From Fontibacter flavus (GTDB lineage Bacteria > Bacteroidota > Bacteroidia > Cytophagales > Cyclobacteriaceae): a stretch of DNA of 64,000 bases. Within the stretch, counting starts at the first letter, position 1. The number at the start of each line of letters is the position of its first letter. Positions 17,147-25,746 of this stretch are shown in pieces. Made by a program: the position numbers and the translations under genes. The notes under the pieces were generated by a model. That model searched no databases. It was given only the letters and a program-made list of their open reading frames with translations, and had not been told where the DNA came from. The stretch spans positions 76,802-140,801 of the forward strand of contig NZ_JBHLWI010000007.1 in the NCBI RefSeq assembly GCF_042432905.1, written 5' to 3'.

Positions 17147-17907
17147 AAGTAACATTTCTAGGAACAGGAACCTCACAGGGAGTACCCGTAATCGGCTGCG
17201 ACTGTCCTGTATGTAGTTCTTTGGATTTTAGGGATAAGAGAACTCGTTGCGCCGTACATATTGAGGTAGAAGGAAAAAGTATAGTGATCGACACCGGTCC
17301 TGATTTCAGAACCCAAATGCTTCGTGAAAGAATTACCAAATTGGATGCAGTGATCTTCACCCATGAACATAAAGACCATACGGCAGGGTTGGATGACATT
17401 AGGCCTTTTAATTTTTCACAAAAAAAGGACATGCCTATTTATGGGTCTAAAAAAGTCTTAACCCAGATCAAAAGAGAATTTTCTTACATTTTCGAAGAAG
17501 TCAAATACCCTGGAGTACCTTCTGTAATCCCTTACGAAATTTCAAATGATCCTTTCACTGCAGAAGATGTTCCGATCATTCCGATACAAGTGCTTCACTA
17601 CAGACTTCCTGTATTTGGTTTTAGACTGAAGGATTTCACCTATATTACAGATGCCAAGTACATTGACCAAAAAGAAATTGAAAAAATAAAAGGTAGCAAA
17701 GTACTGGTATTAAACGCATTACAAAAAGACCACCATATTTCTCATTTGACTTTAGAGGAGGCAATAGAACTGGTAAATATTATAAAGCCTGAAAGGGCCT
17801 ATTTTACTCATGCCAGCCATAAACTAGGTACACACCATGAAATCGAGTCTCAGCTTCCCCCAAATATCCGTCTTGCTTTTGATGGCCTGAAGATACAGAT
17901 AGACTGA
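17143..17907 (+). CDS. MBL-fold metallohydrolase, PhnP/YcbI-like
   Basis: A metal-dependent phosphodiesterase-type hydrolase. The N-terminus FLGTGTSQGVPVIGCDCPVC is the GTGxSxGxPxxGCxCxxC pattern of PhnP-like proteins. Metal ligands are seen in FTHEHKDHTAGLDDI, in VLNALQKDHHISHLTLEEA and in AYFTHASHKLG. The 254-residue frame begins with TTG (17143-17145) that overlaps the previous stop (TTGA); the GTG motif starts seven residues in, so no later start is plausible. The next gene overlaps by one base (TGATG). Natural substrate unknown, possibly cyclic phosphate esters. Confidence 0.85.
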   Translation: MKVTFLGTGTSQGVPVIGCDCPVCSSLDFRDKRTRCAVHIEVEGKSIVIDTGPDFRTQMLRERITKLDAVIFTHEHKDHTAGLDDIRPFNFSQKKDMPIYGSKKVLTQIKREFSYIFEEVKYPGVPSVIPYEISNDPFTAEDVPIIPIQVLHYRLPVFGFRLKDFTYITDAKYIDQKEIEKIKGSKVLVLNALQKDHHISHLTLEEAIELVNIIKPERAYFTHASHKLGTHHEIESQLPPNIRLAFDGLKIQID

Positions 17908-19472
17908 TGCATCTTAATTACCACTTTCTCAAATTTCTGTGCCTTGAGCTTTCCTATCGATTGCAAGGCTTCCAGATTATTGAATGCTTCTCCCAAAACA
18001 AAGATGAATTGGTGATAGCCTGTGCTGATGCATCCGAGCAGTTATATATCAGGGCCAATCTGCTACCGGTGATTTCCTGCCTTTCATTTCCGAATGAATT
18101 CAAGCGCGGGAAAAGAAATACCATTTCACTTTTTCCGGAGCTAATAGGTCAAACCATCATTCAAGTACAAACTTTCTCTTTTGAAAGAGCTTTCAAAATA
18201 CAATTGAATTCAGGTGATTGCATAGTGTTCAAACTGCATGGTACCCGGAGCAATGTACTCTACTATCCTGCAGGAGAACCATACCCAACCCTTCTCTTCA
18301 GAAATGAATTAAGGGAAGATAAAAACCTGCATATCGATCACATCGGGATAAGCTTGGACCTAAGTTTTGAGAATTTCAAGAAGCTAGAAGGAAATGCATC
18401 TAAATTTCTTCCCACATTAGGTAAAATACCTAGAGAGTGGCTAAAATCTAATGGGTACCTAGAATCAGATCTCCAACAAAAATGGTCACTGATTCAAGAA
18501 GTTTCAGACCTTTTGGAAAGCCCTCATTACGCTATCTTCAAAGAAAACAATGATTTTTTCTTGACGCTATTACCAATTGAGCACTCCATTTTTGACACTA
18601 ACGATCCAATTGCCGCCTGTAATGAACTTTTCAGATATAAAGTTGTCATTCAGGCCTTTGAAAAAGAAAAAAGCCATTGGTTGAAGATTTTCGAAGAGCA
18701 GAAAAAAAGAACGCTGTCCTATATTCAGAAAACCAGCCAAAAACTACAATCGCTTGAAACAGAAGCAGCCCCTTCTCAGATTGCAGATGTGATCATGGCC
18801 AATTTGCATCAAATTCCAAGCGGAGCTGAAGAAGTGAAATTATTAAATTTTTACACTCAAAAGGAAGAATCCATCAAATTAAAAAAAGGAATTACTCCTC
18901 AGAAACACGCCGAAAACCTATACAGGAAATCGAAAAACAGGAAAAAGGAGTTAGACCAGCTTTATCAGAATCTGGATGAAAAGGATAAATTACTCGAGCA
19001 GACTGAAAGTTGGATTCAGGAACTTCAGGAAATAAAAGATTTTAGAAGTCTTAAAGATTTCATAAAATCCAAACAACTGGTCTCCAAACAAAAAGAAAAA
19101 GACCAGCAGATTCCGTACAAAAGATTTGAAGTAGAAGGCTTCGAATTATTGGTGGGGAAATCAGCCAAAGCCAATGATGAGCTTTTAAGATATTTTGCAT
19201 GGAAAGAAGATTTATGGTTACATGCAAAAGGGGTCTCCGGCTCACATGTTATCATCAAGTACCGGTCAGCTCTCACCTATCCCAAAACCGTGATAGAAAG
19301 GGCAGCAGAATTGGCCGCCTATTATTCCAAACTCAAAAATGAAAGTTTGGCACCAATTATTTATACACCTGTAAAATATGTCAGAAAAGTCAAGGGTTCA
19401 GCTGCCGGGTCTGTAATGGTCGACAAAGAAAAGGTATTGATGGTTCAGCCAAAAGGTCCTTCAGAGGAATAA
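17907..19472 (+). CDS. rqcH: RqcH/Rqc2-homologue ribosome quality-control protein (NFACT family)
   Basis: Binds 50S subunits carrying stalled nascent chains and recruits tRNA-Ala to add an alanine tail that marks them for degradation. It has 521 residues. The N-terminal NFACT-N region includes IVFKLHGTRSNVLYYPAGEP. A long coiled-coil middle follows (residues ~245-400, e.g. KSHWLKIFEEQKKRTLSYIQ). The C-terminal NFACT-R domain has LRYFAWKEDLWLHAKGVSGS near residue 430. It is slightly shorter than Bacillus RqcH. The start overlaps the MBL gene stop by one base, so it is the last gene of a five-gene operon that begins with two response regulators. A strong bidirectional terminator follows. Confidence 0.88.
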   Translation: MHLNYHFLKFLCLELSYRLQGFQIIECFSQNKDELVIACADASEQLYIRANLLPVISCLSFPNEFKRGKRNTISLFPELIGQTIIQVQTFSFERAFKIQLNSGDCIVFKLHGTRSNVLYYPAGEPYPTLLFRNELREDKNLHIDHIGISLDLSFENFKKLEGNASKFLPTLGKIPREWLKSNGYLESDLQQKWSLIQEVSDLLESPHYAIFKENNDFFLTLLPIEHSIFDTNDPIAACNELFRYKVVIQAFEKEKSHWLKIFEEQKKRTLSYIQKTSQKLQSLETEAAPSQIADVIMANLHQIPSGAEEVKLLNFYTQKEESIKLKKGITPQKHAENLYRKSKNRKKELDQLYQNLDEKDKLLEQTESWIQELQEIKDFRSLKDFIKSKQLVSKQKEKDQQIPYKRFEVEGFELLVGKSAKANDELLRYFAWKEDLWLHAKGVSGSHVIIKYRSALTYPKTVIERAAELAAYYSKLKNESLAPIIYTPVKYVRKVKGSAAGSVMVDKEKVLMVQPKGPSEE

Positions 19473-19510
19473 AAAAAAAGCTATCCAATCTTAATTGGAT
19501 AGCTTTTTTA
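19471..19510. terminator. Bidirectional intrinsic terminator between rqcH and pyk
   Basis: AGCTATCCAA (19479-19488) pairs perfectly with TTGGATAGCT (19495-19504) around a 6-nt loop. An A-run on the left and a T-run on the right serve the two convergent genes. Confidence 0.9.
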
Positions 19511-19530
19511 AATATATTCTTACTCTTCTC

Positions 19531-20961
19531 TTATTCCACTACGTGTATCTTCAGCATATTGGTGTGACCTTTTGCTTTCAAAGGCATACTTGCTGTATTG
19601 ATGATAATATCACCTTCTTTTACAAATCCGTCTTTTTTCAACTGATCCTGAATATCCATGAAGGTAGCGTCTGTGGAGATATTACTTTCATAATGGTATG
19701 ACCTAACCCCCCAAACCAAACTCATTTGGGTCATTAATTTTCTGTTTCTAGTAAACAACAACAAATTGGCCAGCGGTCTGAAAGAAGCCAATCTCAAGGC
19801 AGTATTACCAGAAGAAGTAATTCCTACCAATGCTTTGGCTTTTACATTTCTGGAAAGCCTTGCCGCCATCAAAGTGAGGTTTTTACTGTAGAAATTGGCA
19901 TCATCTTCAGGTATCTTATACAAATGATGGAAAACATCATGGTTGTTTTCAATATAATTGATAATGCTGCTCATCGCCTTTACCGCATTAACTGGGAACT
20001 GGCCTGATGCAGTTTCTGCAGATAACATTACCGCGTCAGCGCCATCAAGTACTGCGGTAGCGACGTCATTGGTCTCAGCACGTGTTGGTCGTGGATGAGT
20101 GGTCATACTCTCCAGCATTTGGGTTGCTATGATAACAGGCTTACAGGCCAATTTACATTTATTCACCATCTGCTTTTGCCAAAGCGGAACGGTTTCCATA
20201 GGAACCTCAACCCCTAAATCACCTCTTGCCACCATGATGGCATCTGTCGCCTCTATGATGGCATCAATGTTCTTAAGTGCTTCAGGCTTTTCGATTTTGG
20301 CAACAATTTTACAGTCTTTGCCTGACTTTTTGATTCTTTCTCTGAGATCTTTGATATCATCGGCAGTACGCACAAACGACAAAGCAATCCAATCTACATC
20401 CTGTTCTAAACCAAACTCAAGGTCTTTCAGGTCCTTTTCAGTTAAAGATGGTGCTGAAACTTTCGTATTGGGAAGATTGATACCTTTTCTTGACTTCAAT
20501 ACTCCACCATGAATCACGACGCATCTGACATTTTTACCATCAGTATTATTTACTGCCAACTCAATATTTCCATCATCGATCAAAATCCTATCACCAGACT
20601 TAACATCATTGGGAAGGTTTTTATATACTGTACTCACTAATTCAGCATTTCCGACAACCGGTTCATTTGTAATGGTGATTTTTTGACCTGGTTTGATCAT
20701 AACTCCACCATCTTCCATTTCTCCAACCCGGATTTTCGGACCCTGTAAATCTTGAAGGATTCCGATATTCCAACCATTGTCTTTGTTGATTTTTCGGATC
20801 ATTTGGATTACTTCGGCATGTCCTTCATGATTTCCATGCGAAAAATTTAATCTAAACACATTAGCCCCTGCATTTGCCAAACTTCTTAGAATGTCGATAT
20901 TGTTGGAAGCAGGTCCAATTGTGGCTAAAATTTTTGTCTTGTTGTAAAGTGCAATACTCAT
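19531..20961 (-). CDS. pyk: Pyruvate kinase
   Basis: Transfers phosphate from PEP to ADP, making ATP and pyruvate. It has 476 residues. Signatures are KTKILATIGPASNN and VFRLNFSHGNHEGH near the N-terminus, the phosphotransfer Lys in KIVAKIEKPEALKNIDAI, the Mg site MVARGDLGVEVPMETVPLWQ and the activator-region C-terminus ending GHTNMLKIHVVE. It is followed immediately by the rqcH/pyk terminator and preceded by the IPExxxVDY-type gene 13 nt upstream, an arrangement I recall as common in Bacteroidota. Confidence 0.96.
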   Translation of the reverse strand: MSIALYNKTKILATIGPASNNIDILRSLANAGANVFRLNFSHGNHEGHAEVIQMIRKINKDNGWNIGILQDLQGPKIRVGEMEDGGVMIKPGQKITITNEPVVGNAELVSTVYKNLPNDVKSGDRILIDDGNIELAVNNTDGKNVRCVVIHGGVLKSRKGINLPNTKVSAPSLTEKDLKDLEFGLEQDVDWIALSFVRTADDIKDLRERIKKSGKDCKIVAKIEKPEALKNIDAIIEATDAIMVARGDLGVEVPMETVPLWQKQMVNKCKLACKPVIIATQMLESMTTHPRPTRAETNDVATAVLDGADAVMLSAETASGQFPVNAVKAMSSIINYIENNHDVFHHLYKIPEDDANFYSKNLTLMAARLSRNVKAKALVGITSSGNTALRLASFRPLANLLLFTRNRKLMTQMSLVWGVRSYHYESNISTDATFMDIQDQLKKDGFVKEGDIIINTASMPLKAKGHTNMLKIHVVE

Positions 20962-20974
20962 TGATTAATTGGGA

Positions 20975-21403
20975 TTAATAGGTTAGTAGATTATCTTTTG
21001 ATTTCAGTTTATTCACATCAAGTTTAACTACATTTTGAATGTATCTTACCTGACTTAGCTGCTCAATATACGCATTAATATTCAATTCGAACGTGTGGTC
21101 CTGAACCAACAGAAAATAGTCCATAAACCTCAATTCGGGCACAAGATACAGTGCATTAACACCATCTGAAAAAGATCTGTTTTTGAGTAACTGAGTATAA
21201 CCATGATCTTTTTGATCCATATATTGGGATATTTTCAAGAGCGGCTGATTAACGAATTCCAATTCAAAGTCATTCGCTTTTATCAGGTGAATTCCTAATG
21301 TATGATTGAGCAGCCAGGCCATTTTATAGTCCTTTACAGGAGCTACCAAACCCAGTAAATCAAAATCATATTGATGCTCAATTAATAGCCTTGTTTTCTT
21401 CAT
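20975..21403 (-). CDS. IPExxxVDY-family protein (Bacteroidota-specific, function unknown)
   Basis: A 142-residue soluble protein of unknown function. It carries the family hallmark as LVPELRFMDYFLLVQD (PExxxxDYFL), after an N-terminal YDFDLLGLVAPVKDYKMAWL region. Its place between pyk and the divergent acyl-carrier-protein gene is the position in which I recall this family occurring. It precedes pyk by 13 nt and is probably co-transcribed with it. A minus-strand TAACTTTG at 21427-21434 may be its -7 element. No catalytic motif is apparent. Confidence 0.75.
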   Translation of the reverse strand: MKKTRLLIEHQYDFDLLGLVAPVKDYKMAWLLNHTLGIHLIKANDFELEFVNQPLLKISQYMDQKDHGYTQLLKNRSFSDGVNALYLVPELRFMDYFLLVQDHTFELNINAYIEQLSQVRYIQNVVKLDVNKLKSKDNLLTY

Positions 21404-21494
21404 TAAGGTGATGAAGTAATAAAAAACAAAGTTAGAAATATTCCTCCAAAGTCAACCCCCTATGAGAATTACTTGAATTTAGTTAAGACATTTT

Positions 21495-21526
21495 TTTGGC
21501 AATAAGGCATTAAATATATTTCTTTG
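21495..21526 (+). promoter_or_regulatory. Promoter for the acpP-fabF-rnc operon
   Basis: TTTG at 21495-21498, a 20-nt spacer, then TTTCTTTG at 21519-21526 (one mismatch to TAnnTTTG). Spacing matches the Bacteroidota -33/-7 rule and the predicted start lies ~25 nt before the acpP ATG. Confidence 0.6.
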
Positions 21527-21556
21527 CGGAGTGTTTAAATTTAAACTGATCAAAAA

Positions 21557-21793
21557 ATGTCTGAAATTGCACAAAAAGTAAAAGCCATTATCGTTGATAA
21601 GTTGGGCGTTGAAGAATCTGAAGTTACTCCTGAGGCTAGCTTCACTAATGATCTTGGTGCTGACTCTCTGGATACAGTAGAGCTCATCATGGAATTCGAA
21701 AAAGAATTCAATATCTCTATTCCGGATGATCAAGCTGAGCAAATTGGCACTGTTGGTCAGGCTATCAGCTATCTGGAAGCAAACGTTAAATAA
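21557..21793 (+). CDS. acpP: Acyl carrier protein
   Basis: Carries growing fatty-acyl chains on 4'-phosphopantetheine. It has 78 residues; the modified Ser37 lies in NDLGADSLDTVELIMEFE, and the protein is acidic with the usual helix pattern (IIVDKLGVEESEVTPEASF before it). It is followed by fabF 21 nt downstream and rnc, the classical fatty-acid gene order. It is likely among the most highly expressed genes of the window. Confidence 0.97.
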   Translation: MSEIAQKVKAIIVDKLGVEESEVTPEASFTNDLGADSLDTVELIMEFEKEFNISIPDDQAEQIGTVGQAISYLEANVK

Positions 21794-21814
21794 ATAATCA
21801 CTTAAAATTCATTT

Positions 21815-23068
21815 ATGAATTTAAGAAGAGTTGTAGTAACAGGTTTAGGTGCCCTCACACCAATTGGTAATACCGTCGAAGATTTCTGGAATGGTCTTTC
21901 AAATGGTGTGAGCGGTGCTGCGCCTATTACTAGATTCGATGCTTCACTTTTCAAAACCCAATTTGCCTGTGAGGTAAAAGGTCTTGATATTGACCAGTTC
22001 ATTGAAAGAAAAGAAGCCAGAAAAATGGACCTTTTCACACAAATGGGCTTGATAGCAGCCGATCAGGCTATAATAGACTCTGGTCTTGATCTTGAAAAAT
22101 CCAATCTAAATAGAATAGGCGTCATCATGGGTTCTGGAATTGGAGGTTTACGCTCTTTCCAGGACGAGGTTACCGAATTTGCAAAAGGTGACGGTACACC
22201 AAGATTCAATCCTTTCTTTATTCCGAAAATGATCGCTGATATCTGTGCTGGATTTATTTCCATCAAGTACGGATTCAGAGGCCCAAATTTTGTAACAGTT
22301 TCTGCTTGTGCTTCTGGCACAAACGCTATTATTGATGCATTTAATTACATCAGATTAGGTAAAGCGGATGTTTTTGTAACAGGAGGAACAGAAGCGACGA
22401 TCACAGAATCGGGGGTTGGAGGGTTTAATGCCCTTAAAGCACTTTCTCAAAGAAATGATTCTCCCCAGACTGCTTCCAGGCCATTTGACAAAGACAGAGA
22501 TGGCTTTGTATTAGGAGAAGGGGCAGGCTGTCTCATATTAGAAGATTATGAGCATGCAAAAGCCAGGGGAGCCAAAATCTATGCAGAAATGGTAGGTGGT
22601 GGAATGTCCGCTGATGCTTACCATCTGACAGCTCCTCACCCTGACGGTGAAGGTGCCAAAAATGTAATGCTCAATGCTATTGAAGACGCTGGTATGAGTC
22701 CTGAAGATATTGACTATGTCAATGTTCACGGAACTTCCACCCCATTGGGCGATGTAAGCGAAATCAAAGCCATCCAGAAGGTATTTGGAGAGCACGCATA
22801 CAATATGAATATCAGCAGTACCAAATCGATGACTGGACACCTTTTGGGCGCCGCAGGTGCCATAGAGGCTATAGCATCCATACTGGCTATTAACAATGGC
22901 TTAGTTCCTCCGACCATAAACCACTTTACTGACGACGAGGAATTTGATAGCAGATTAAACCTGACTTTCAATACTGCGCAAAAAAGAGAAATCAGGGCAG
23001 CATTAAGTAATACTTTTGGATTTGGCGGGCACAATGCCTCCGTCATTTTCAAAAAAATCAGCGACTGA
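21815..23068 (+). CDS. fabF: Beta-ketoacyl-ACP synthase II
   Basis: Condenses malonyl-ACP with acyl-ACP in fatty acid elongation. It has 417 residues, normal for FabF. The N-terminus is RRVVVTGLGALTPIGNTVED, the nucleophile Cys is in VTVSACASGTNAIIDAFN, and the two catalytic histidines are in VNVHGTSTPLGD and SMTGHLLGAAGAIEA, with FGFGGHNASVIF at the C-terminus. It is between acpP and rnc; only 2 nt separate it from the rnc start. Confidence 0.97.
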   Translation: MNLRRVVVTGLGALTPIGNTVEDFWNGLSNGVSGAAPITRFDASLFKTQFACEVKGLDIDQFIERKEARKMDLFTQMGLIAADQAIIDSGLDLEKSNLNRIGVIMGSGIGGLRSFQDEVTEFAKGDGTPRFNPFFIPKMIADICAGFISIKYGFRGPNFVTVSACASGTNAIIDAFNYIRLGKADVFVTGGTEATITESGVGGFNALKALSQRNDSPQTASRPFDKDRDGFVLGEGAGCLILEDYEHAKARGAKIYAEMVGGGMSADAYHLTAPHPDGEGAKNVMLNAIEDAGMSPEDIDYVNVHGTSTPLGDVSEIKAIQKVFGEHAYNMNISSTKSMTGHLLGAAGAIEAIASILAINNGLVPPTINHFTDDEEFDSRLNLTFNTAQKREIRAALSNTFGFGGHNASVIFKKISD

Positions 23069-23070
23069 AA

Positions 23071-23811
23071 TTGAAACTGTCCAGATTACTTAGATTACAG
23101 GCTGCGTTCTATAATCAACAAGAAAGAAGGCTTGCTGCCTCCATCAAACATATGGTGGGCAGCAAGCCTTTTAATTTATCCCTTTACAAACTGGCCATCA
23201 AACATTATTCGATGGCTGAAGAATCCATCAACGGCCTCAAGATTTCCAATGAAAGACTGGAATACTTGGGAGATGCCATTCTAGGCGCTGTGGTGGCTGA
23301 ATTCCTTTTTATCAAATTCCCCTATAGAGATGAGGGTTTCTTGACTGAAACACGTTCCAGAATGGTGAATAGGGAAACGCTCAATCAGATAGCCGTCAAA
23401 ATCGGACTTTCTAAAATCATCGAAAACGAATACAAGGGGAAAAACCTAAGTGCTCACAAATCCATATTTGGAGATACCTTAGAGGCGATGGTCGGTGCTG
23501 TTTATCTGGATAGAGGATATGAATTTTGTAAAAAATTCATTTTGAAGAGAATCATCATCCATTATGATGTTGATGGAATCATCACCACAACTTCCAACTT
23601 CAAAAGTAAAATCATTGAATGGTCTCAAAAAGAAAATAAAGAGGTTGACTTTAGGACTGTTTCAGTGACAGGCAACCAACGTTTCAAAGAATTCCATGTA
23701 CAGCTTTTTGTGGAAGGGGAACTACTTTCGGAGGGAAAAGGGCAGACTAAAAAGAAAGCTGAGCAGGAAGCCTCTAAAAATGCCTGTGAAAAACTTAATA
23801 TAGCGGTTTAG
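23071..23811 (+). CDS. rnc: Ribonuclease III
   Basis: Cleaves double-stranded RNA during rRNA and mRNA processing. It has 246 residues. The catalytic domain has the signature ERLEYLGDAILGAVVAEFLF and the second acidic cluster in FGDTLEAMVGAVYLDRGYEF; a dsRNA-binding domain ends the protein (residues ~175-243, with KGQTKKKAEQEASKNACEKL). The start is a TTG at 23071, 2 nt after the fabF stop; an ATG 27 codons in would cut into the conserved N-terminal helix region less than ideally, so TTG is preferred but not certain. Confidence 0.93.
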   Translation: MKLSRLLRLQAAFYNQQERRLAASIKHMVGSKPFNLSLYKLAIKHYSMAEESINGLKISNERLEYLGDAILGAVVAEFLFIKFPYRDEGFLTETRSRMVNRETLNQIAVKIGLSKIIENEYKGKNLSAHKSIFGDTLEAMVGAVYLDRGYEFCKKFILKRIIIHYDVDGIITTTSNFKSKIIEWSQKENKEVDFRTVSVTGNQRFKEFHVQLFVEGELLSEGKGQTKKKAEQEASKNACEKLNIAV

Positions 23812-23816
23812 AACAC

Positions 23817-23824
23817 TATCTTTG
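23817..23824 (+). promoter_or_regulatory. -7 element (TATCTTTG) for nadE
   Basis: Perfect TAnnTTTG match, 5 nt after the rnc stop and 32 nt before the nadE ATG. It suggests nadE has its own promoter despite the close spacing. Confidence 0.6.
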
Positions 23825-23856
23825 GGATTGGTGTTAAGTAGCTTTCGATTCCAACT

Positions 23857-25704
23857 ATGTCATTACTCAATATTGCCTGTGCTACAGTCAACCAAACTCC
23901 ACTTGACTGGACAGGTAACTTCAACCGCATCGTTGATGCTATTAAAGATGCACAGCGTCAACAAGTAGAACTACTTTGTTTTCCTGAATTGGCCATTACC
24001 GGATATGGCAGTGAGGATTTATACCTGAGTTATTGGTATCCCCAGAAAGCCATCAATCAGCTGGCAAATCTCCTCCCCTTTTGCAATGATATCACTGTTG
24101 CTGTCGGTGTACCGGTCAGGATACAGGAAAAAGTTTATAACTGCATGGCTGTGATTGAGGACCAAAAGCTAAAAGCCCTTGTAGCTAAGCAATTTATGGC
24201 CATTGACGGAGTCCATTATGAATTCAGATGGTTTACACCCTGGGAGCACGGCAAAGTAATTAGCTACTCTTTAGTGGATGAAGAAGTCCCTTTGGGGGAT
24301 ATCATTTTTGAAAAGAATGGAGTAAAATATGGCTTTGAAATCTGTGAAGATGCCTGGCGTGGAAAAGACAGGCCAGGTTATAGACTTAAAGACCGAAAGG
24401 TAGATGTAATCTTCAATCCGAGTGCGAGCCATTTTGCTATGGGCAAAAGCATTCAGCGGGAGGAATTGATGAAAGAAAGCTCAAAGCTTTTCAATGCTAC
24501 CTACTTTTATGTCAATCTTTTGGGAAATGAAAGTGGAAAGATGATTTTCGACGGTGAAATATTGGTGGCACGGGAAGGGAAATTATTTTTGAAAAACCAA
24601 CTACTTTCTTTTGAGGATTATCAAGTTAAAGCTTTCTCTTTTGATAAGGATAAAGAAATAAAACCCGAAATAGACAGTCTTCATGAAAAAAACCAGGAAT
24701 TTGTCCAAGCTGCCTCTTTAGGACTTTTTGATTATTTCCGCAAAAGCAAAACAAAAGGTTTCGTACTTTCCCTGAGCGGAGGTGCCGATTCTTCCACTAT
24801 AGCCATTTTAGTAGCAGAAATGGTCAAAAGGGGTATCAAGGAATTAGGTAAAGAACGTTTCCTGATAAAACTTGGGATTGATTATACCACCAAAACCAAT
24901 CAGCCTGAAAGGGAAATTGTTGGGAAAATTTTCACTACAGCCTATCAGGCTTCCGAAAATTCATCTTTTAGCACCTTTCAAAGTGCCAAAGTACTTGCCG
25001 AAAGTATTGGCGCTGCATTTTTGAACTGGGAAATTTCTGACGAAGTCAAGTCCTATACAGAAAAAATTGAAAATGTTTTAGGTCGTAAATTAACCTGGAA
25101 GGAAGATGATTTGGCCCTTCAAAATATTCAGGCAAGGACTAGGTCTCCCATCATTTGGATGCTTGCCAATATCAAAAACGCATTATTGCTGAGCACATCA
25201 AACCGGAGCGAGGGAGATGTGGGTTATGCGACTATGGACGGTGACACCAGTGGTAGTATCTCGCCAATAGCTTCTGTGGACAAGCACTTTATCCGTCAGT
25301 GGCTTTTATGGGCTGAGAAGAATTTGGATTACCCGGGGTTAGCTAAGGTCAACAGTCTTTCCCCTACTGCAGAACTCCGGCCGACCGAAAACCTACAAAC
25401 GGACGAATCTGATTTGATGCCGTATTCCCTAATTGTGGAAATAGAGAAACTCGCCATAAGAGACAGAAGATCCCCCATTGATATTTACCTGATTTTAAAA
25501 GAAGAGATTGAAATTGAACCAGACCTTCTGAAAACATATGTAAAGAAATTCTTCAGATTGTGGTCGAGAAACCAATGGAAGCGGGAAAGACTAGCCCCTT
25601 CTTTTCATTTGGATGAGTTTAGCGTAGACCCAAAAAGCTGGTGTAGATTCCCAATTCTCTCAGGAGGGTTTGAAGAAGAGTTAAAAGAGTTGGATACTTA
25701 TTAA
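23857..25704 (+). CDS. nadE: Glutamine-dependent NAD+ synthetase
   Basis: Amidates deamido-NAD to NAD+ using ammonia released from glutamine. It has 615 residues and two domains. The N-terminal nitrilase-like glutaminase (residues 1-~270) shows its catalytic Glu in CFPELAITGYGSEDLY and Cys in YGFEICEDAWRG. The C-terminal synthetase has the PP-loop LSLSGGADSSTIAILVAEM near residue 305 and LSTSNRSEGDVGYATMDGDT. The domain fusion means it does not depend on free ammonia. It precedes lgt by 42 nt on the same strand. Confidence 0.95.
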   Translation: MSLLNIACATVNQTPLDWTGNFNRIVDAIKDAQRQQVELLCFPELAITGYGSEDLYLSYWYPQKAINQLANLLPFCNDITVAVGVPVRIQEKVYNCMAVIEDQKLKALVAKQFMAIDGVHYEFRWFTPWEHGKVISYSLVDEEVPLGDIIFEKNGVKYGFEICEDAWRGKDRPGYRLKDRKVDVIFNPSASHFAMGKSIQREELMKESSKLFNATYFYVNLLGNESGKMIFDGEILVAREGKLFLKNQLLSFEDYQVKAFSFDKDKEIKPEIDSLHEKNQEFVQAASLGLFDYFRKSKTKGFVLSLSGGADSSTIAILVAEMVKRGIKELGKERFLIKLGIDYTTKTNQPEREIVGKIFTTAYQASENSSFSTFQSAKVLAESIGAAFLNWEISDEVKSYTEKIENVLGRKLTWKEDDLALQNIQARTRSPIIWMLANIKNALLLSTSNRSEGDVGYATMDGDTSGSISPIASVDKHFIRQWLLWAEKNLDYPGLAKVNSLSPTAELRPTENLQTDESDLMPYSLIVEIEKLAIRDRRSPIDIYLILKEEIEIEPDLLKTYVKKFFRLWSRNQWKRERLAPSFHLDEFSVDPKSWCRFPILSGGFEEELKELDTY

Positions 25705-25746
25705 AAAACGGTAATTTCACAATCTCCGAGAACAAATTTTAGAAAA

